Assembly (NCBI GenBank): GCA_003049465.1
Contig: PYSS01000001.1
Coordinates: 543,646-607,645, forward strand
Source of the DNA: Magnaporthiopsis rhizophila
Taxonomy: Eukaryota; Ascomycota; Sordariomycetes; Magnaporthales; Magnaporthaceae
DNA length: 64,000 bases
Direction: 5' to 3'
In this document: piece after piece, positions 33,861 through 45,121 of the stretch
Position numbering within the stretch: the first letter of the stretch is position 1
Layout: each line of letters starts with the position of its first letter
Position numbers and translations under genes: made by a program
The notes under the pieces: generated by a model
The model's database searches: none
What the model was told of the DNA's origin: nothing
The model's input: only the letters and a program-made list of their open reading frames with translations

Positions 33861-36115
33861 ATGGCGGTGTTCGCCTGGGCTTCCCGGCGCGCCGGCGGCT
33901 TGCTGCTGATAGGCCTCATCGCCCTGAGCTACTACGTCGTCTCCCATGAGGCCGTGAGGGCACAGCATGCATACAAGTATCAGCAGCAGGACAACGTTAA
34001 GACCAAGCCGCTCCTTACCGAGGGCGCCGGCATCTGGACCTCGATCTGGGCCTACTACTGCCTCATCATCCACGTCCTCGTCTTCAGCTTCTCGAGCCGC
34101 ATCAATTGGTCGCTTTGGGACATCACCAGGGGCGTTCGCAAGGTTTCGCACAACAAGGCGCTGAAGGACTTCAAGTTTGCCCACCGCCGCCGCGGCTCCG
34201 CCACCTCGCTCTCCAGCTCCGAGACCCTCACCTCCTCGCGAGCCTCCTCGACCTCGTGCAGCGAAGCCGGCGATCTCGACATTGAATTCTGCACCGACGG
34301 CGACGTCGCTCCCGACCACGTCATCCACGCTATCATCATTCCCAACTACAAGGAGGAGCTTGACACGCTGAGGGAGACTCTGGATGTTTTGGCCAGCCAC
34401 CCGCAGGCCCGTAACTGCTACGATGTGAGTAATGCTGCCATTCTTGGCTGGCACGCAGAATCTGCCAAGGGGGCCTCATTCCGTCCGGAATCTGCGCTCG
34501 GTCCACCTCGGCGGTCTGGATGTTTTGGGAACTGGGTCCGTGCTGATCTGTTATTATTTTTAGGTTTATCTTGCTATGGAGCAGCGCGAGGCGAATGTTG
34601 AGCTCAAGGCCATGGGTTTGGTGCAAGAGTTTGTCAAGAAGTTCCGTTCCATTGACTTCACCATCCATCCCTCGGACATTCCCGGCGAGGCCGCCGGCAA
34701 GGGCAGCAACGTCGACTGGGCCGCCCGCAAGCTCAGTGAGAGGTATCCTCTGGCCGCTCGCAAGGATGTTTTGGTCACCGGCATTGACGGTATGTGGATC
34801 TTCTCCGACGCTGCAATTATCCCTTTTCGATTCCAAAGCGGCAATCCTCGCCGCACTGAATTTTCTTAGCTAACCTAACACGCTTCGCCCGACAGCCGAC
34901 AGCCACCTCTCCTCCAACTACTTCGCTTTGGCTACTAGCATGCACATTTCCAACCCCGAAACCGCCACGACAACCATGTACACTGCCCCCATCATTTTCG
35001 ACCGCAATGCCCACAACGTTCCTGCCCTCGTCCGTGTCGCCGACATCCTCTGGGCGGCTGGCGGTATTTCTGGTCTCTACAGCGGCTCTACCATCGCTCC
35101 CCCGACTTCCGTCTACACTTGCAACCTTGAACTGGTCGACCGCGTTGGCGGCTGGGACACTGATAGCGAGGCCATCGGCGAGGATCTCCACATGTATCTG
35201 AAGTGCTTCTTTGCGTTGAACGGCCACGTCACCACCAAAGTCATCATGGCTCCCGTCAGCCAGACCAACGTTACCGGAGGCGGTTATGGCCAGGGACTTT
35301 CTGGACTCTACAAGGACATCCGCGCTCGCTACAAGCAGGCTGAAAGGCATATGTGGGGTGCTCTCGATACTGGCTACGGTCTCAGGAAATGCGTCGAGCT
35401 CTTCAGGGAGCGGAAGTACCTGGCTCGTGCTTTCAAGCCTCTGCACACGTCTCTGTAAGTCATGCGTGGGTCCCGGCCGAGCTGATATGTTGGTTATTCG
35501 GTTTACTAATAATTGGTCCTTGCCCACAGCGATACCGCCGACTCGTACGTTCCGCAGGAGGTTGACAAGCTCGACCCTGAGCAGCCTATTGAGGCTGGCA
35601 TCTTTTCCGATGTGACCCACGACACTCTCGAGAAGCCCGACTGGGAGCGCACCTTCTACCTCCTCCACCGTCTCTTCGAAGCCCACTGCCTTCCCGTCCA
35701 CGCCACCATCCTTATCGTCTCCTCGACTCTGTTCCTCTGGCTCACCGAAGGCTCTGCCGACATTCACGGCATCGCCTGGATATTCCCCGTTTGCAACTGG
35801 CTGCGTACCGCTGGATTCATGCAGGTTGCCCTCTACCTCTTCCTCTACGAGAGCTTCCACAGGACCTGTGTCGAAAACCGCGAGAAGGAGATGTCCGATG
35901 CCGGTCTGGCCAAGGGCATGAACTTCTCCAAGCGCGAGGTGAGGAGGAATTACATCGACTACTTCCTGGTGCCTTTGGTAGCGCCAATTTTCGGCTCGAT
36001 CCCATGTATGTGGGCTCAGATCTGCCATTTCTGGACTCTAGATCTGGTATATACCGTTAGCTTGAAGGCGACGAGGCAACGAGCCAAGTCCATTACCCTG
36101 GCGGCGAAGGTGTAG
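33861..36115 (+). CDS. Family-2-like membrane glycosyltransferase
   Basis: Four exons, 33861..34424, 34564..34789, 34896..35454 and 35530..36115, encode 644 residues. Two N-terminal hydrophobic segments (about 10-28 and 57-77) precede a Ser-rich linker. The GT-A-type catalytic domain starts at AIIIPNYKEELDTLRETL. The acidic DxD-type motif (GIDADSHLS) is assembled across the second intron, and IGEDLHMYLKCFF supplies a likely catalytic ED. At least three or four hydrophobic segments follow after residue 500. This is the layout of processive or polysaccharide-type family 2 enzymes at a membrane, but I do not see QxxRW, so a different subfamily is likely and product and donor are unknown. Introns are 139, 106 and 75 bases with clear GTGAGT/GTATGT/GTAAGT donors. 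Confidence 0.85.
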
Positions 36116-38064
36116 AACAGGTCACCTTCGCGCGATTCCCTTTTTTGTCTCTTCAGGTTTTCATTCGCTTGCACACTTTTTTTTTCTATTTTTCTATTGA
36201 ACACTTTTTTTTCTCTAAACCGGGCGCAATCGTTGGATCGGTCACCCCTTTTGCCCTTTTTAAATCTTCTTTTTATTCTCACTTCTCGCTGCTTTTGTGA
36301 AGACGCGATTTGAAGACCGACAAGACGGCCTTTTCTGATACCTGTTGTTTCACTACAAACCATTTCTTGAAGAGAAGGGGATCGCGAGGCTAAGTGTGTA
36401 AATAGAGGATATGATGTTGATATGCATGGCACGGCATCGGCATTTGGCATCTAGAATTGGGGGGGATTCTGGCCTTGTTTTGCTTGCTTTGGGCTCAAGG
36501 AGTTCTCGGAACACTTCGGCGGGGCGGGCTACAGATGATATCCTCTCGCATCATTCGCTTACAGTTTATGAGGTTGGCGGCACACACCTCTGGGGCAGGG
36601 AGAAGGGTCGGGGACACGGACACGAGGATGACTTCCCGCAATGGGCAGGCCGCGGCCGAGGCGAGGGAAGACAAACGGGAGCGAGCGACCTACGCGCCTG
36701 GCAGGGGGCAAGGACTGGCCCTATCAGGCGGGCCGACGTGTCACGGCCGCCAACCGCATTGCAACCGACGCAACGAGTTGGGAGGCGCGACGCTCTCGTG
36801 TGCGGGGGTGGATCGCACCCTGCTAATTACCAGCCCACTAATATCTAATCAGTGTATCTACATGAGAGAAGGGAAAGAGATGGAGTTATGACGACGAGCA
36901 GAGAAGATGTGGTATGGCACTCGGCGTGAAGCATCATGTGCATCAGGCCGATATCTCACTGGTGTATCATGGACGACGACGCTTCAGCAGGGAGCGCCAT
37001 TTTTTTTTTTTGGAGTAGCCGAGGAGAGGCGGATCAAATATGAGGATGGAGTGTGTATCGGGGGGCATTTGGAAAGATGGAACGGAGGAGGAGGTAACTT
37101 ACTAGTCACTCGCTTAACCAATTAAGAGCCTGACTTGTCCTCGATCAAGCTTGACATCATCTTTTCTTGCATACACGTTGATTCACACAGACCCTTTTTT
37201 CTTGTGTCTCTAAAGGGAGACGCGTCGAACGGTTCGGGTTTTGTTGGCAGAGCTCCGGGCCGTGTGCGATATGCTTTTGCCGTTCGTGGCCCGTCAGGTA
37301 TTGTCCCAGGTACCTACCTAGGCAGGCCTTCATATACACGGGCAGCAGTCTTCTTCCTAACAGCTCACAGCAGCAGAACCGGGTGGGTTGAACGGGTGAA
37401 AACCGTGGTGTTGAAAACCCTACTACAACCTTCTTCCACGGGTGAGGGCTAAGAAAACCCCAAGATTTCCTGATTCTATCCCTCGACGGCGACTTTAGAG
37501 CTAAAGTAAAGCCCGCCCACCCAAGGAATTTTCGTGACGAGGCTTATCGCAAAAAAGAGCAGAGCTTTGTGTTTGTTTTGTTTTGCTACCTACCTAGGTA
37601 CGTACCTATGCGTATCGAGCAGGCAAGTAGCCGTCCGGGCGATGTCGGGGTCGGCTCCTGGCTGAGCTGTTATTGGCTTGGGCATCTCCGAGGCCTCTCG
37701 GACCTTGGCGTTCGGACTAAGCACCGGGATACAGGGACTCAAGGGCAATAGTTGGGTGAGGACACAGCATAGCCATACGATAAGTGACTTGAACCTCAGC
37801 TGGGCCGCTCTAGCGTCACATGGCGTCTCCTCACCCCCGCGTTCAATCGGTACATATATCTCTGGCGTGGATAGCTGCCTAGCCTCTCCACGAGCGCTTT
37901 GAAAAACACTTGTTGTAAAAATGGCCGTCTATAAAACCGCAAAGAATCGCCCACTGGGAGAGTGGCAGTCGAGTACTTTGGGGAGCATGAATAAACAACC
38001 CACGCTCCATTTGTTCGACTAACCTCCTGGATACCTGTCAGTCATAGGCTGAGCCCCAGCCGAC
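36116..38064. other. Intergenic region glycosyltransferase / DJ-1
   Basis: About 1.95 kb. The first 300 bases are T-rich, as expected for a 3' untranslated region. A T run lies at 37000-37011. Two exact ACCTACCTAGG motifs occur (37312-37322 and 37588-37598). The right end is the promoter of the DJ-1/PfpI gene. No other gene is seen. Confidence 0.55.
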
Positions 38065-38936
38065 ATGGGCAACACAAGACCAACCGTCCGGGTGGGCGTC
38101 TTCATCCCCAAGGAGGCGCAGCTGCTCGACGCGGCCTGCGTCGACATATTCGCCACCGCGGGCCACGGCTACCTGGGGCTGTGCAAGGGCCTGGTGCCCG
38201 CGCACATCATCGACCTGGCCCCGACGGTCGAGATCCTGTACGTCTCGCAGTCGCCCGCGGGCGCCGTGATCCCCCTGACGGCGGGCATGCGCATAGTCGT
38301 CGACCGTCACCTCTCGGCCGACGACGTGGCGCCCGGCACGCTCGACGTCGTCCTGGTTCCCGGCCCGGACCCCAAGGCCACGCACGACGGGGAGGCGCTC
38401 GACTGGCTCGCCGCCCACTGCCGCGCCAAAGTCGACGTGCTCAGCGTCTGCACCGGCATCTTCCTCTGCGGCGAGGCGGGCATCCTTGCCGGCCGCAGGG
38501 CGTGCGGGCCCCGTGGCATGCAGGACCTGCTGGCCAAGAAGTTTGAGGGGGTCACTTGGGTGGGGGACGAGCTGCGATGGGTTCAGGACGGGAATTTCTG
38601 GAGCAGTGGTAGGTTTGCATCCCTCGTGCCTAGCATTTTTTTTCTGGCCATTCGTCCCACTCCCTTCATAGTCATCATCATCGTAATCCGCTGAGACGAA
38701 ACCTAACACTGACGCCCGGTCAAGGGGGCATAACCAACGGCAATGATCTCGTTGCGGCCTATATCCGGCAAAGTCCTCACTTCCCGGGCCCTGTGGTCGA
38801 GATGGCCCTAATGATGGTGGATGCCGGTGATCGGCCACAAAGGTACGGGCAGAGTAAGCCCGCTTTCGTGATTTCCATCGTCTGGACCATCTTCCGGGGA
38901 TGGCTCAGGAGTATGGGACGGCCAAAGTATACATAA
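38065..38936 (+). CDS. DJ-1/PfpI-family protein
   Basis: Two exons, 38065..38608 and 38725..38936, encode 251 residues. The start MGNTRPTVRVGVFIP gives the first strand of the flavodoxin-like fold. The nucleophile elbow is DVLSVCTGIFLCGEAGIL with Cys129, as in the DJ-1/PfpI and isocyanide-hydratase-like group. The usual His/Trp that follows 'GRRA' in many relatives is replaced by CGPRG, so catalytic residues may differ. The splice joins SSG to GITNGNDLVAAYI, restoring the helix that follows in the family. A C-terminal extension of about 40 residues (FVISIVWTIFRGWLRSMGRPKYT) is hydrophobic/basic and may bind membrane. Reaction unknown; family members include hydratases, glyoxalases and chaperones. 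The gene is convergent with the HET gene. Confidence 0.85.
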
Positions 38937-39789
38937 CGGGCTTCTTTGTGATATTGTGGGAAGGGCCGGGTTACGGATAGGGAGGATGTATGGAAGCTAA
39001 CAGGAAAAGGAACTGCGTCCCGAAGATACACGACTTGAGCTTGACACATTTTTGTTTACGTTGTGGTGATCTTCTCGTCATAGTATGACTACATTCTGGG
39101 CCGCTTCTATCGGTTCGAGAAGATGGAGATAGGTATCAAGAGTTCTCGTACCACGCGATTGCTCCAAGGAAGATATCACTTGAGGATCGGTAGATACTCC
39201 ATGAGGGTAGGCCATTGCCGTCAAACGCAGGCTGTTGATGCTCGGGGGTAACTGCCGCCGCGTATTTCCCGCATGCCATCCTGTGCGAAGTTCTCCGTCG
39301 TGTACAAGATGACCATTTCGAAACACGCCAGCTCCTCATCCGGGATCAGATCAGCCAGTCGGAGTTGCCTATCCAATGTGGGCTGTTTCCCCTAAACACC
39401 AACACACACACACACACACACACTCTCACATAGACCGTGCCCAGTCTGCATCCCGAAACTGTAGCTGTGTTTTAGAGTGTAAATCCAGCAGCAGATCATC
39501 CAGCATTAGGAAAACGTTCTTCACTTTGGAGATCGCTATCTGCCACGCCAACACATACGAGGCTTGCTTGGGTCTGTAACCCGGGACGCTTCCTGAACTC
39601 GCAGGGTTTCTCTCGTAGGTTGCAGGCCATCATGCTGATTTGCCACCTGGATCTAAGCCAGGAGCACAGAAGATTGGTCTGCAATGGTGGCTCCAAAAAG
39701 GCAGAGGGCGTCTTCATTATGCTGTTTCTTTCTTCGCAAGCACACTACCTGGGTAAAATCTGCTGAATATCCACCCATCCATACATCCC
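38937..39789. other. Convergent region between DJ-1 and HET genes
   Basis: About 850 bases of 3' flank for both genes. It contains a (CA)n microsatellite at 39401-39423. The short open frames here show no domain. Confidence 0.6.
39401..39423. repeat. (CA)n microsatellite
   Basis: Eleven consecutive AC units, slightly continued by CTCACA, in the non-coding region between the DJ-1 and HET genes. Confidence 0.9.
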
Positions 39790-42700
39790 TCAGCCCAACT
39801 TGATCTCGTCCCAGCTCGCCCTCCCAAACGCGGCCTTGAACACCTTGCCTAGCCCCTTCCTCTCCCACAGGGCCCTCTCGTGGTCACGCTCGAGCAGAAG
39901 CACAAAGTACAGATCCCACTCGGACTCCTCCCGCTCCTTGGGCACGTAGTAGGTCCAAACGGGGCACTCCTCCGCCGTCAGCCCCTTGGCCTCGGAGATG
40001 GCGATGAAAAAGAGGGGCTGCCCTTCCTTCTCGGCGATCCAGTCGTGCGGCAGCACGATGGCCCCGCACCAGTCGCCCGAGCCGTCGAATATGTCGCACT
40101 GCACCTGCCCGCCGCCCCTCCTGGGGCCGCCGGCGCTGGCGTCGACGGTGCTGTTGTTGTTGTCCGCCACTATGCCAGCGCCGTTGTGGCTGCTAGCAGC
40201 GCTAGCGGTAATGTTGTTGGTATTGGTGCCCGCGGGCGGAGGATTAGCAGCACTACTAGGTGCGTCGGCCGCGACTGCCGGCGCCGTGGTGTTGTTGTTG
40301 ACCGCCGCCCCTGGGTTACTGCTGCCGCTGCTGCTGCGCACAAAGACGCGGAGGTCGGTCAGCCACGTGAAGAACTGGAGGATCGGCATCGACCGCTCGT
40401 GGTCCGCCAGCCCCGCCCGGCTTTTGTGGAAGGGGCCCCGGTTGACGCCGAACGGGTGGTCCGGGAGGATTCCCGTGAAATCGGTGCCGTCCCGGAGTTC
40501 CGGCCGGTGAGGCCTGCCATAGGGGTCCTCCTCGGGCTCCGAGTCTGAGTAGAAGTCCGCCTCCCCTGGGGCCGGCGGCGGCTTGTCCACATCCTCCTCC
40601 TGGTCGACCACGATTTCGTGCACCCGTTCGTCGTTGCTGCCCCGGCCTCGATCCCGCCGGTGGTCGCGGTGGTCGCGTTCGCGGTCGCGGTCGCGGTCAC
40701 GCTGGCTATCGGGATCATAGCGGCGCGCGTTGCTGTGGCCTGCCGTATTGCCCGGCCTCCTGCGCGTGTTCCGCTCGATCATAGGGTCGGTTTGCATGTA
40801 GGCAGGGATATATATCGTGGAAGAACGGCGACGCGCTGGTGGCGGCGAGATGGCATCGCTCGGCTGGGCGTCCGGGACATCCCTGCCGGCCGCGCTGCGC
40901 CCCGCGACCGACGGCCGATTGTTGGAAATGGACAAGGGCCTCGTGGACACACGATCGTTTCTCTCGTCGTCCTCATCATAGTAGCCGGGCGGCAGGCGGT
41001 CGAGGTAGTCCTTGTTGGACCGCCTCGACCACTGCGTCATGTTGGATATGGACCGTGGCCCCGGCCGCAGGTGCCCTGGGCGCTGAGCCGCGGCCGCGGC
41101 CGCCGTCACCCGATGAATACGCGTGTGTACCGGTGACGGCGACGAGTAAGGATTACCGTCGCGGCGGTTTTGAGGACGCGGCGGAGCTCTTTCCACTACG
41201 ATAGTGGGGGGAGATGCAGTCCTGCGTCTAGGTCTGTTCCTAGACCCAGACCTGGACCTTGACCTCGAGCGAGACCTGGACCTAGGCCTGTAAACGTACC
41301 TAGGGTTGTGGCTAAAATAGCTCCTGCGATGTAGCTCGTGTGGCAGACGGCCCGGTTTATGGCCATCTCGTGATGCCGAATCGCTCGGCTCGACCTCGAA
41401 CTCTTCGTAGTTGTCTTCGTCGTCGTCGTCTTCTTCTTCGTCCCCTTCGTCGTCATCAAAGACACCGTCGGGGAGCCCGGCGTACCCCCTCCAGCGGGCC
41501 TCCTCGCTGGCGTCCTCGGGCAGCATGTCCTGGTCCCAGAGAGGGCGCAAGTTGCCCTTATCATCGCGTATGTAGTAGAGGATCCAGGTGTGGTCTCTCA
41601 GCCACTCACGTACGTTGAGCAGGCAGCCGTCGATCATGTCGAACTGGTAGCCGGCCTTGCCTTCCATCCAGCCGCACCAGGACCAGCTGGGGAACTCGTT
41701 GCCGCCGTAGCCCTCCTGCTCCATCTTGCAGTTGCAATTGCCCAGTTCGTCCTGGCTGCAGAGCGCCTGGCGCGACCAGTGCTGTCGTCGCTGCTTGCGC
41801 CGATCCAGCACCGCGAACGGCATCCACAGCAGCGCCAGGTCGAAATGCGAAGTGGGCAGGCCGTAAAGCAGCGGCGCTTTGAGGTGCTTCTGCAGCAACC
41901 ACGAGGTGCCCTGGAAGGCCGTGAGCACGTCCTTGGGCATGGTCAGGCGCCGGCCGGTGTAGAGGCCGACACACTTCATATAGAACCAGAAGGCCTTGCG
42001 CTGGAGCTCGCTCAGCGTCCGGAGCGGCGAGTTGGCCCAGTCGAGCGACCACGTGTTGACGTCGTCGCCGTCGTTAAGTATGTCCTGCGACATGACGGTG
42101 GTGCGGCACTGGAAGTAGACCTGGCCCTCGGCGAAGACGAGGCAGCGCCGCGAGAGGAGCCGCTCTTGGAACGTCCAGCCGCGCTGGTTCCAGACCGATT
42201 CCTGGATGACCAGCTCCGGCGAGCGCGAAACCAGCAGCTCGATGCCCGGGAGCACCTCGGCCGTGATCGAGGCCTGCCGCTCCTCGTCCGTGTCGAAAAA
42301 GCGGACCTGCTTCTCTCCGGCCACAGAAGCCGGGGGCCTCTTGAACGGAGAACTGGGACCGCTAGATACGCTGGGCGTTTGGGAGCCAGAAGGGGTGCCG
42401 CTGACGCCGCTGATCGACCCGGACCTCAGGCTGGAGGGCAGGGTGGCACCGTGGAAGGCGCTGGCGTTGCTCCTCAGCGTGCGGCCGACGGCCGTCAGCC
42501 CAGTGTCGGCGTCGCCGTCGGCCGCGCAAATGGTGAAATGGGCGTGGCCGTAGACAAGGTGCATAGCCTTGGCGTTGAGCTCCCACGAGCTGATGCTGTC
42601 CTGAACGATACAGAGCGAATCGACCCACAGGTAGCGCTCGCCGAGCCTCCGGACTAGGTGGAAAACGTCCTTGATAGTGCGCGGCAGGCGGTCCCAGGCG

Positions 42701-43656
42701 CGGTCTAGGCCGCGCTCGCCGATGTGCTTCATGACGTTGGAGCGCGTGGTGGTGTAGGGCGCGAAGCTGCCGGCCAGCTGCTTGCCCCAGACGTAGCTGA
42801 GGGCGACGTAGCGGGCGGGTTCGCCATTGACGATGGGCAGTGGCTTGAGCTGCATGTCGCGGACGTCGATGACGCCGAAGTAGGTGCCCTCAACCAGCTG
42901 CAGGAACTCGTCGCGCGACCCGTGGCGCTCGCTGCAGCCGTTGCCGTGCTGGCCGGCGCACGTGTCGATCCAGCTCCGCATCAGTGACTGCTTGTCCTCC
43001 TGGGTCAGCCAGGCACGGCCCAGGAAGCGGTTGTGCGCCGAGGCGTTGGGGGCCGCGCGTCTGGGCGCCATGAGGACCAGGTAGACGCACTCGCGGTGGC
43101 CGATGGTTGATGCTGCAGCCGCCGCCCGGGCGCCGCCATCGGTCTGGGCAGTCGCCCTCCAGGACACGCGGATGCGCCGGGAGCGGTTGACCAGGCGGCC
43201 GTCGGAGGTGCGCTCGCGGCCGTCGACCTCCCAGGCGAGGAACAGCTGGGTGGCGGTGCCGCCATAGGCTTCTGCGCGCGCGCCGCCGTACTTGTCGACT
43301 GCACGCCAGAGCAGGGCGCAAAAGGCGCACTTCCCGATGCGGGCGGCGACCTCGTCCAGGGTGGCGAAGGGCCTCTCCGAGTTTCCCGGCCCCAGGTTGA
43401 GCCGCAGGGCGCCGGCGCCGGCACCGCTGAAGCTAGGGTCGTCGCCATGATGACGAGCCTGGGTCTGGGGCCCGGTGGTCCTCGGAGCCGTGCTACCGGC
43501 GTTCTTCCCGCGGTGGGAGGGCGTACCCCCACTGCCAGGGACCGAGAGGAAGGCGGGCGAGGACGTGGGGGTCTTGGAGTCGGGGATAACGAACTTGTCG
43601 ATGCTGAGTTGCAGTTGTTGGCAGCAGGAGCAGAGCTGGGTGGTTAAGGTTAGCAT
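39790..43656 (-). CDS. Very long HET-domain (heterokaryon incompatibility) protein
   Basis: One uninterrupted frame of 1288 residues. The N-terminus has a CSCC cysteine cluster near residue 10, as in many HET proteins. The HET domain spans about 283-515 and shows YVALSYVWG, then RTIKDVFHLVRRLGERYLWVDSLCIVQD and RGWTFQERLLSRR. A Trp-rich segment around 630-700 (FPSWSWCGW) is the usual post-HET region. After it come an acidic run of D/E near 755-780, an Arg-Ser repeat tract near 815-850, about 300 disordered residues, and a small globular C-terminal module (VQCDIFDGSGDWCGAIVLPHDW ... RASWDEIKLG). HET domains trigger programmed cell death in non-self fusion. The ATG at 43656 is the first in frame. 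The upstream neighbour on the same strand is the phosphorylase-like fusion. Confidence 0.9.
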   Translation of the reverse strand: MLTLTTQLCSCCQQLQLSIDKFVIPDSKTPTSSPAFLSVPGSGGTPSHRGKNAGSTAPRTTGPQTQARHHGDDPSFSGAGAGALRLNLGPGNSERPFATLDEVAARIGKCAFCALLWRAVDKYGGARAEAYGGTATQLFLAWEVDGRERTSDGRLVNRSRRIRVSWRATAQTDGGARAAAAASTIGHRECVYLVLMAPRRAAPNASAHNRFLGRAWLTQEDKQSLMRSWIDTCAGQHGNGCSERHGSRDEFLQLVEGTYFGVIDVRDMQLKPLPIVNGEPARYVALSYVWGKQLAGSFAPYTTTRSNVMKHIGERGLDRAWDRLPRTIKDVFHLVRRLGERYLWVDSLCIVQDSISSWELNAKAMHLVYGHAHFTICAADGDADTGLTAVGRTLRSNASAFHGATLPSSLRSGSISGVSGTPSGSQTPSVSSGPSSPFKRPPASVAGEKQVRFFDTDEERQASITAEVLPGIELLVSRSPELVIQESVWNQRGWTFQERLLSRRCLVFAEGQVYFQCRTTVMSQDILNDGDDVNTWSLDWANSPLRTLSELQRKAFWFYMKCVGLYTGRRLTMPKDVLTAFQGTSWLLQKHLKAPLLYGLPTSHFDLALLWMPFAVLDRRKQRRQHWSRQALCSQDELGNCNCKMEQEGYGGNEFPSWSWCGWMEGKAGYQFDMIDGCLLNVREWLRDHTWILYYIRDDKGNLRPLWDQDMLPEDASEEARWRGYAGLPDGVFDDDEGDEEEDDDDEDNYEEFEVEPSDSASRDGHKPGRLPHELHRRSYFSHNPRYVYRPRSRSRSRSRSRSGSRNRPRRRTASPPTIVVERAPPRPQNRRDGNPYSSPSPVHTRIHRVTAAAAAAQRPGHLRPGPRSISNMTQWSRRSNKDYLDRLPPGYYDEDDERNDRVSTRPLSISNNRPSVAGRSAAGRDVPDAQPSDAISPPPARRRSSTIYIPAYMQTDPMIERNTRRRPGNTAGHSNARRYDPDSQRDRDRDRERDHRDHRRDRGRGSNDERVHEIVVDQEEDVDKPPPAPGEADFYSDSEPEEDPYGRPHRPELRDGTDFTGILPDHPFGVNRGPFHKSRAGLADHERSMPILQFFTWLTDLRVFVRSSSGSSNPGAAVNNNTTAPAVAADAPSSAANPPPAGTNTNNITASAASSHNGAGIVADNNNSTVDASAGGPRRGGGQVQCDIFDGSGDWCGAIVLPHDWIAEKEGQPLFFIAISEAKGLTAEECPVWTYYVPKEREESEWDLYFVLLLERDHERALWERKGLGKVFKAAFGRASWDEIKLG

Positions 43657-45121
43657 TGACAATCTATTCGATAGTCAAGCAGAAGCCGAGCCAGGAAGAA
43701 AGGACCCACTCCAAGGGGCTCGTCCGAATTTTCAGTCGAAGCGCCGTTTGTGAAGTCGGACCCGCCGTCCGCGGATCCCATCGTGAGCAATTTCCTGGCC
43801 TGAGGTGAAGCTCAAGACAAGCGTCGAGCCTGCATGGCTTCCATTGCGAGATAATTGTTGCGGGTGGCCAGCCCAAAGGTCTATCTAGTCGGGAGGAGGA
43901 GGTAAGGCTGAGGCTGAGAGGATGAGGGGCAAGTCCGTGAACGGTTAGCCCCCGAGCAGGAAAGGGCCTAGCAGATTGGGCGCTTCTACAGGCTTCCCTA
44001 CGCCTCCCACCGACACATGCGGAGGTCCGTTTTTTTCCCGGCCTAAGAGATCCGGCGCCTAAAGAGCACCCACGAGCCCCTCGGGAAGCGGTGGATTCAC
44101 ACCTTTTTCTATGTCGATATCCGGAGACCCATACTGGAAGAGGCCGGCGCATGGAGACCGCACGAGTTAAATCGGCTACTACTGCAATAATAACGCAGTG
44201 ATGGCAGTACCTCTGGATCCCGGGGGGCCGGTATCGAGCCGGAATATACGTATAATGGGGATGAAGGCGGCCTTCGGGAGGATAAAACAAGCAACGGGCT
44301 TGTTCTAGCGGGGCGCAGGGATTATATGCCTATCCTACTCAGAGCTCACCGAGGCTATTCCTGTGATGGTGCGGTGTGCCTTGTTGGACAGATTGTAACA
44401 GGCCCATCCCAACAGCAAGGAAAAAGGGGCTACTAAGCCCAGCACAGCGGCAATCAGACGCTGACTTCAGTATATGTCCAACATCCTGGTACAGATGAAA
44501 AAGGGGACTTATTGGAGCAAGCCGATTAGGGGCTTCGGGACAAGGGGCCCCTGGGAGGCAAGCAACAGAACTTGTAATACACTGCACCTACACTTTGCCC
44601 TACATCTTAAGGACGCTGCCGTTGGTTGCAACGAAGTTGAACCTTTGGGGCTTCTCTGCGAGGATCCTGCTGGCGCACAGCACGTTACAAAGACGCAGTC
44701 ATGTCTCGTTCACGCTAAGGTACTAAAGCCCAACGTGGGATACAAGTCGGCCGTTTGTATATTCTCGTCCTTTTGATCTTGGTAGTTGGATTGGGCTTGG
44801 CTGAGCATTGCCAAAGCCGTGGCACTACCTTTCAGAGCCGGGGTGCTGTGTCTCCTCTCTCCTCTCCAAAAACTCCACGAACGAAAAAAAAAAACGAAAA
44901 AAAGAAAACGCATTTGCTTTCGGCAAGTATAAAATAGATCCTGAATAGAAACCGCGACCTCAGGGTCTTGTAGCGGGATTCAAGCCGAGATATCCAAAGA
45001 TAGGATGCTGGGCCAAGTATCCCTACACGCAAGTACATAGTAGGAAGGGCTGCCCGCCCGGGCGAGCACGTACGACCGTACACCCACTGGAATATACGGG
45101 ATCACCGTCCACCCCCGGCAC
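43657..45121. other. Spacer between HET gene and phosphorylase-fusion gene
   Basis: About 1.47 kb between two minus-strand genes, containing the HET promoter and the 3' flank of the fusion gene. An A-rich stretch lies at 44885-44910. Open frames at 43664-44290 and 44470-44780 have no domain or splice support. Confidence 0.55.

Noticed and set aside
33483..34454. 323-codon minus-strand frame opposite the glycosyltransferase leader and exon 1
   Set aside because: It is antisense to exon 1, with an Arg/Gly/Asp-rich shadow composition and a poly-Lys stretch caused by the T run.
34817..36028. 403-codon minus-strand frame opposite the glycosyltransferase
   Set aside because: It spans two exons and an intron of a convincing gene on the other strand and resembles no protein.
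41590..42657. 355-codon plus-strand frame opposite the HET gene
   Set aside because: It is a shadow of the GC-rich HET coding strand, with no domain of its own and biased Arg/Gly/Ala/Leu composition.
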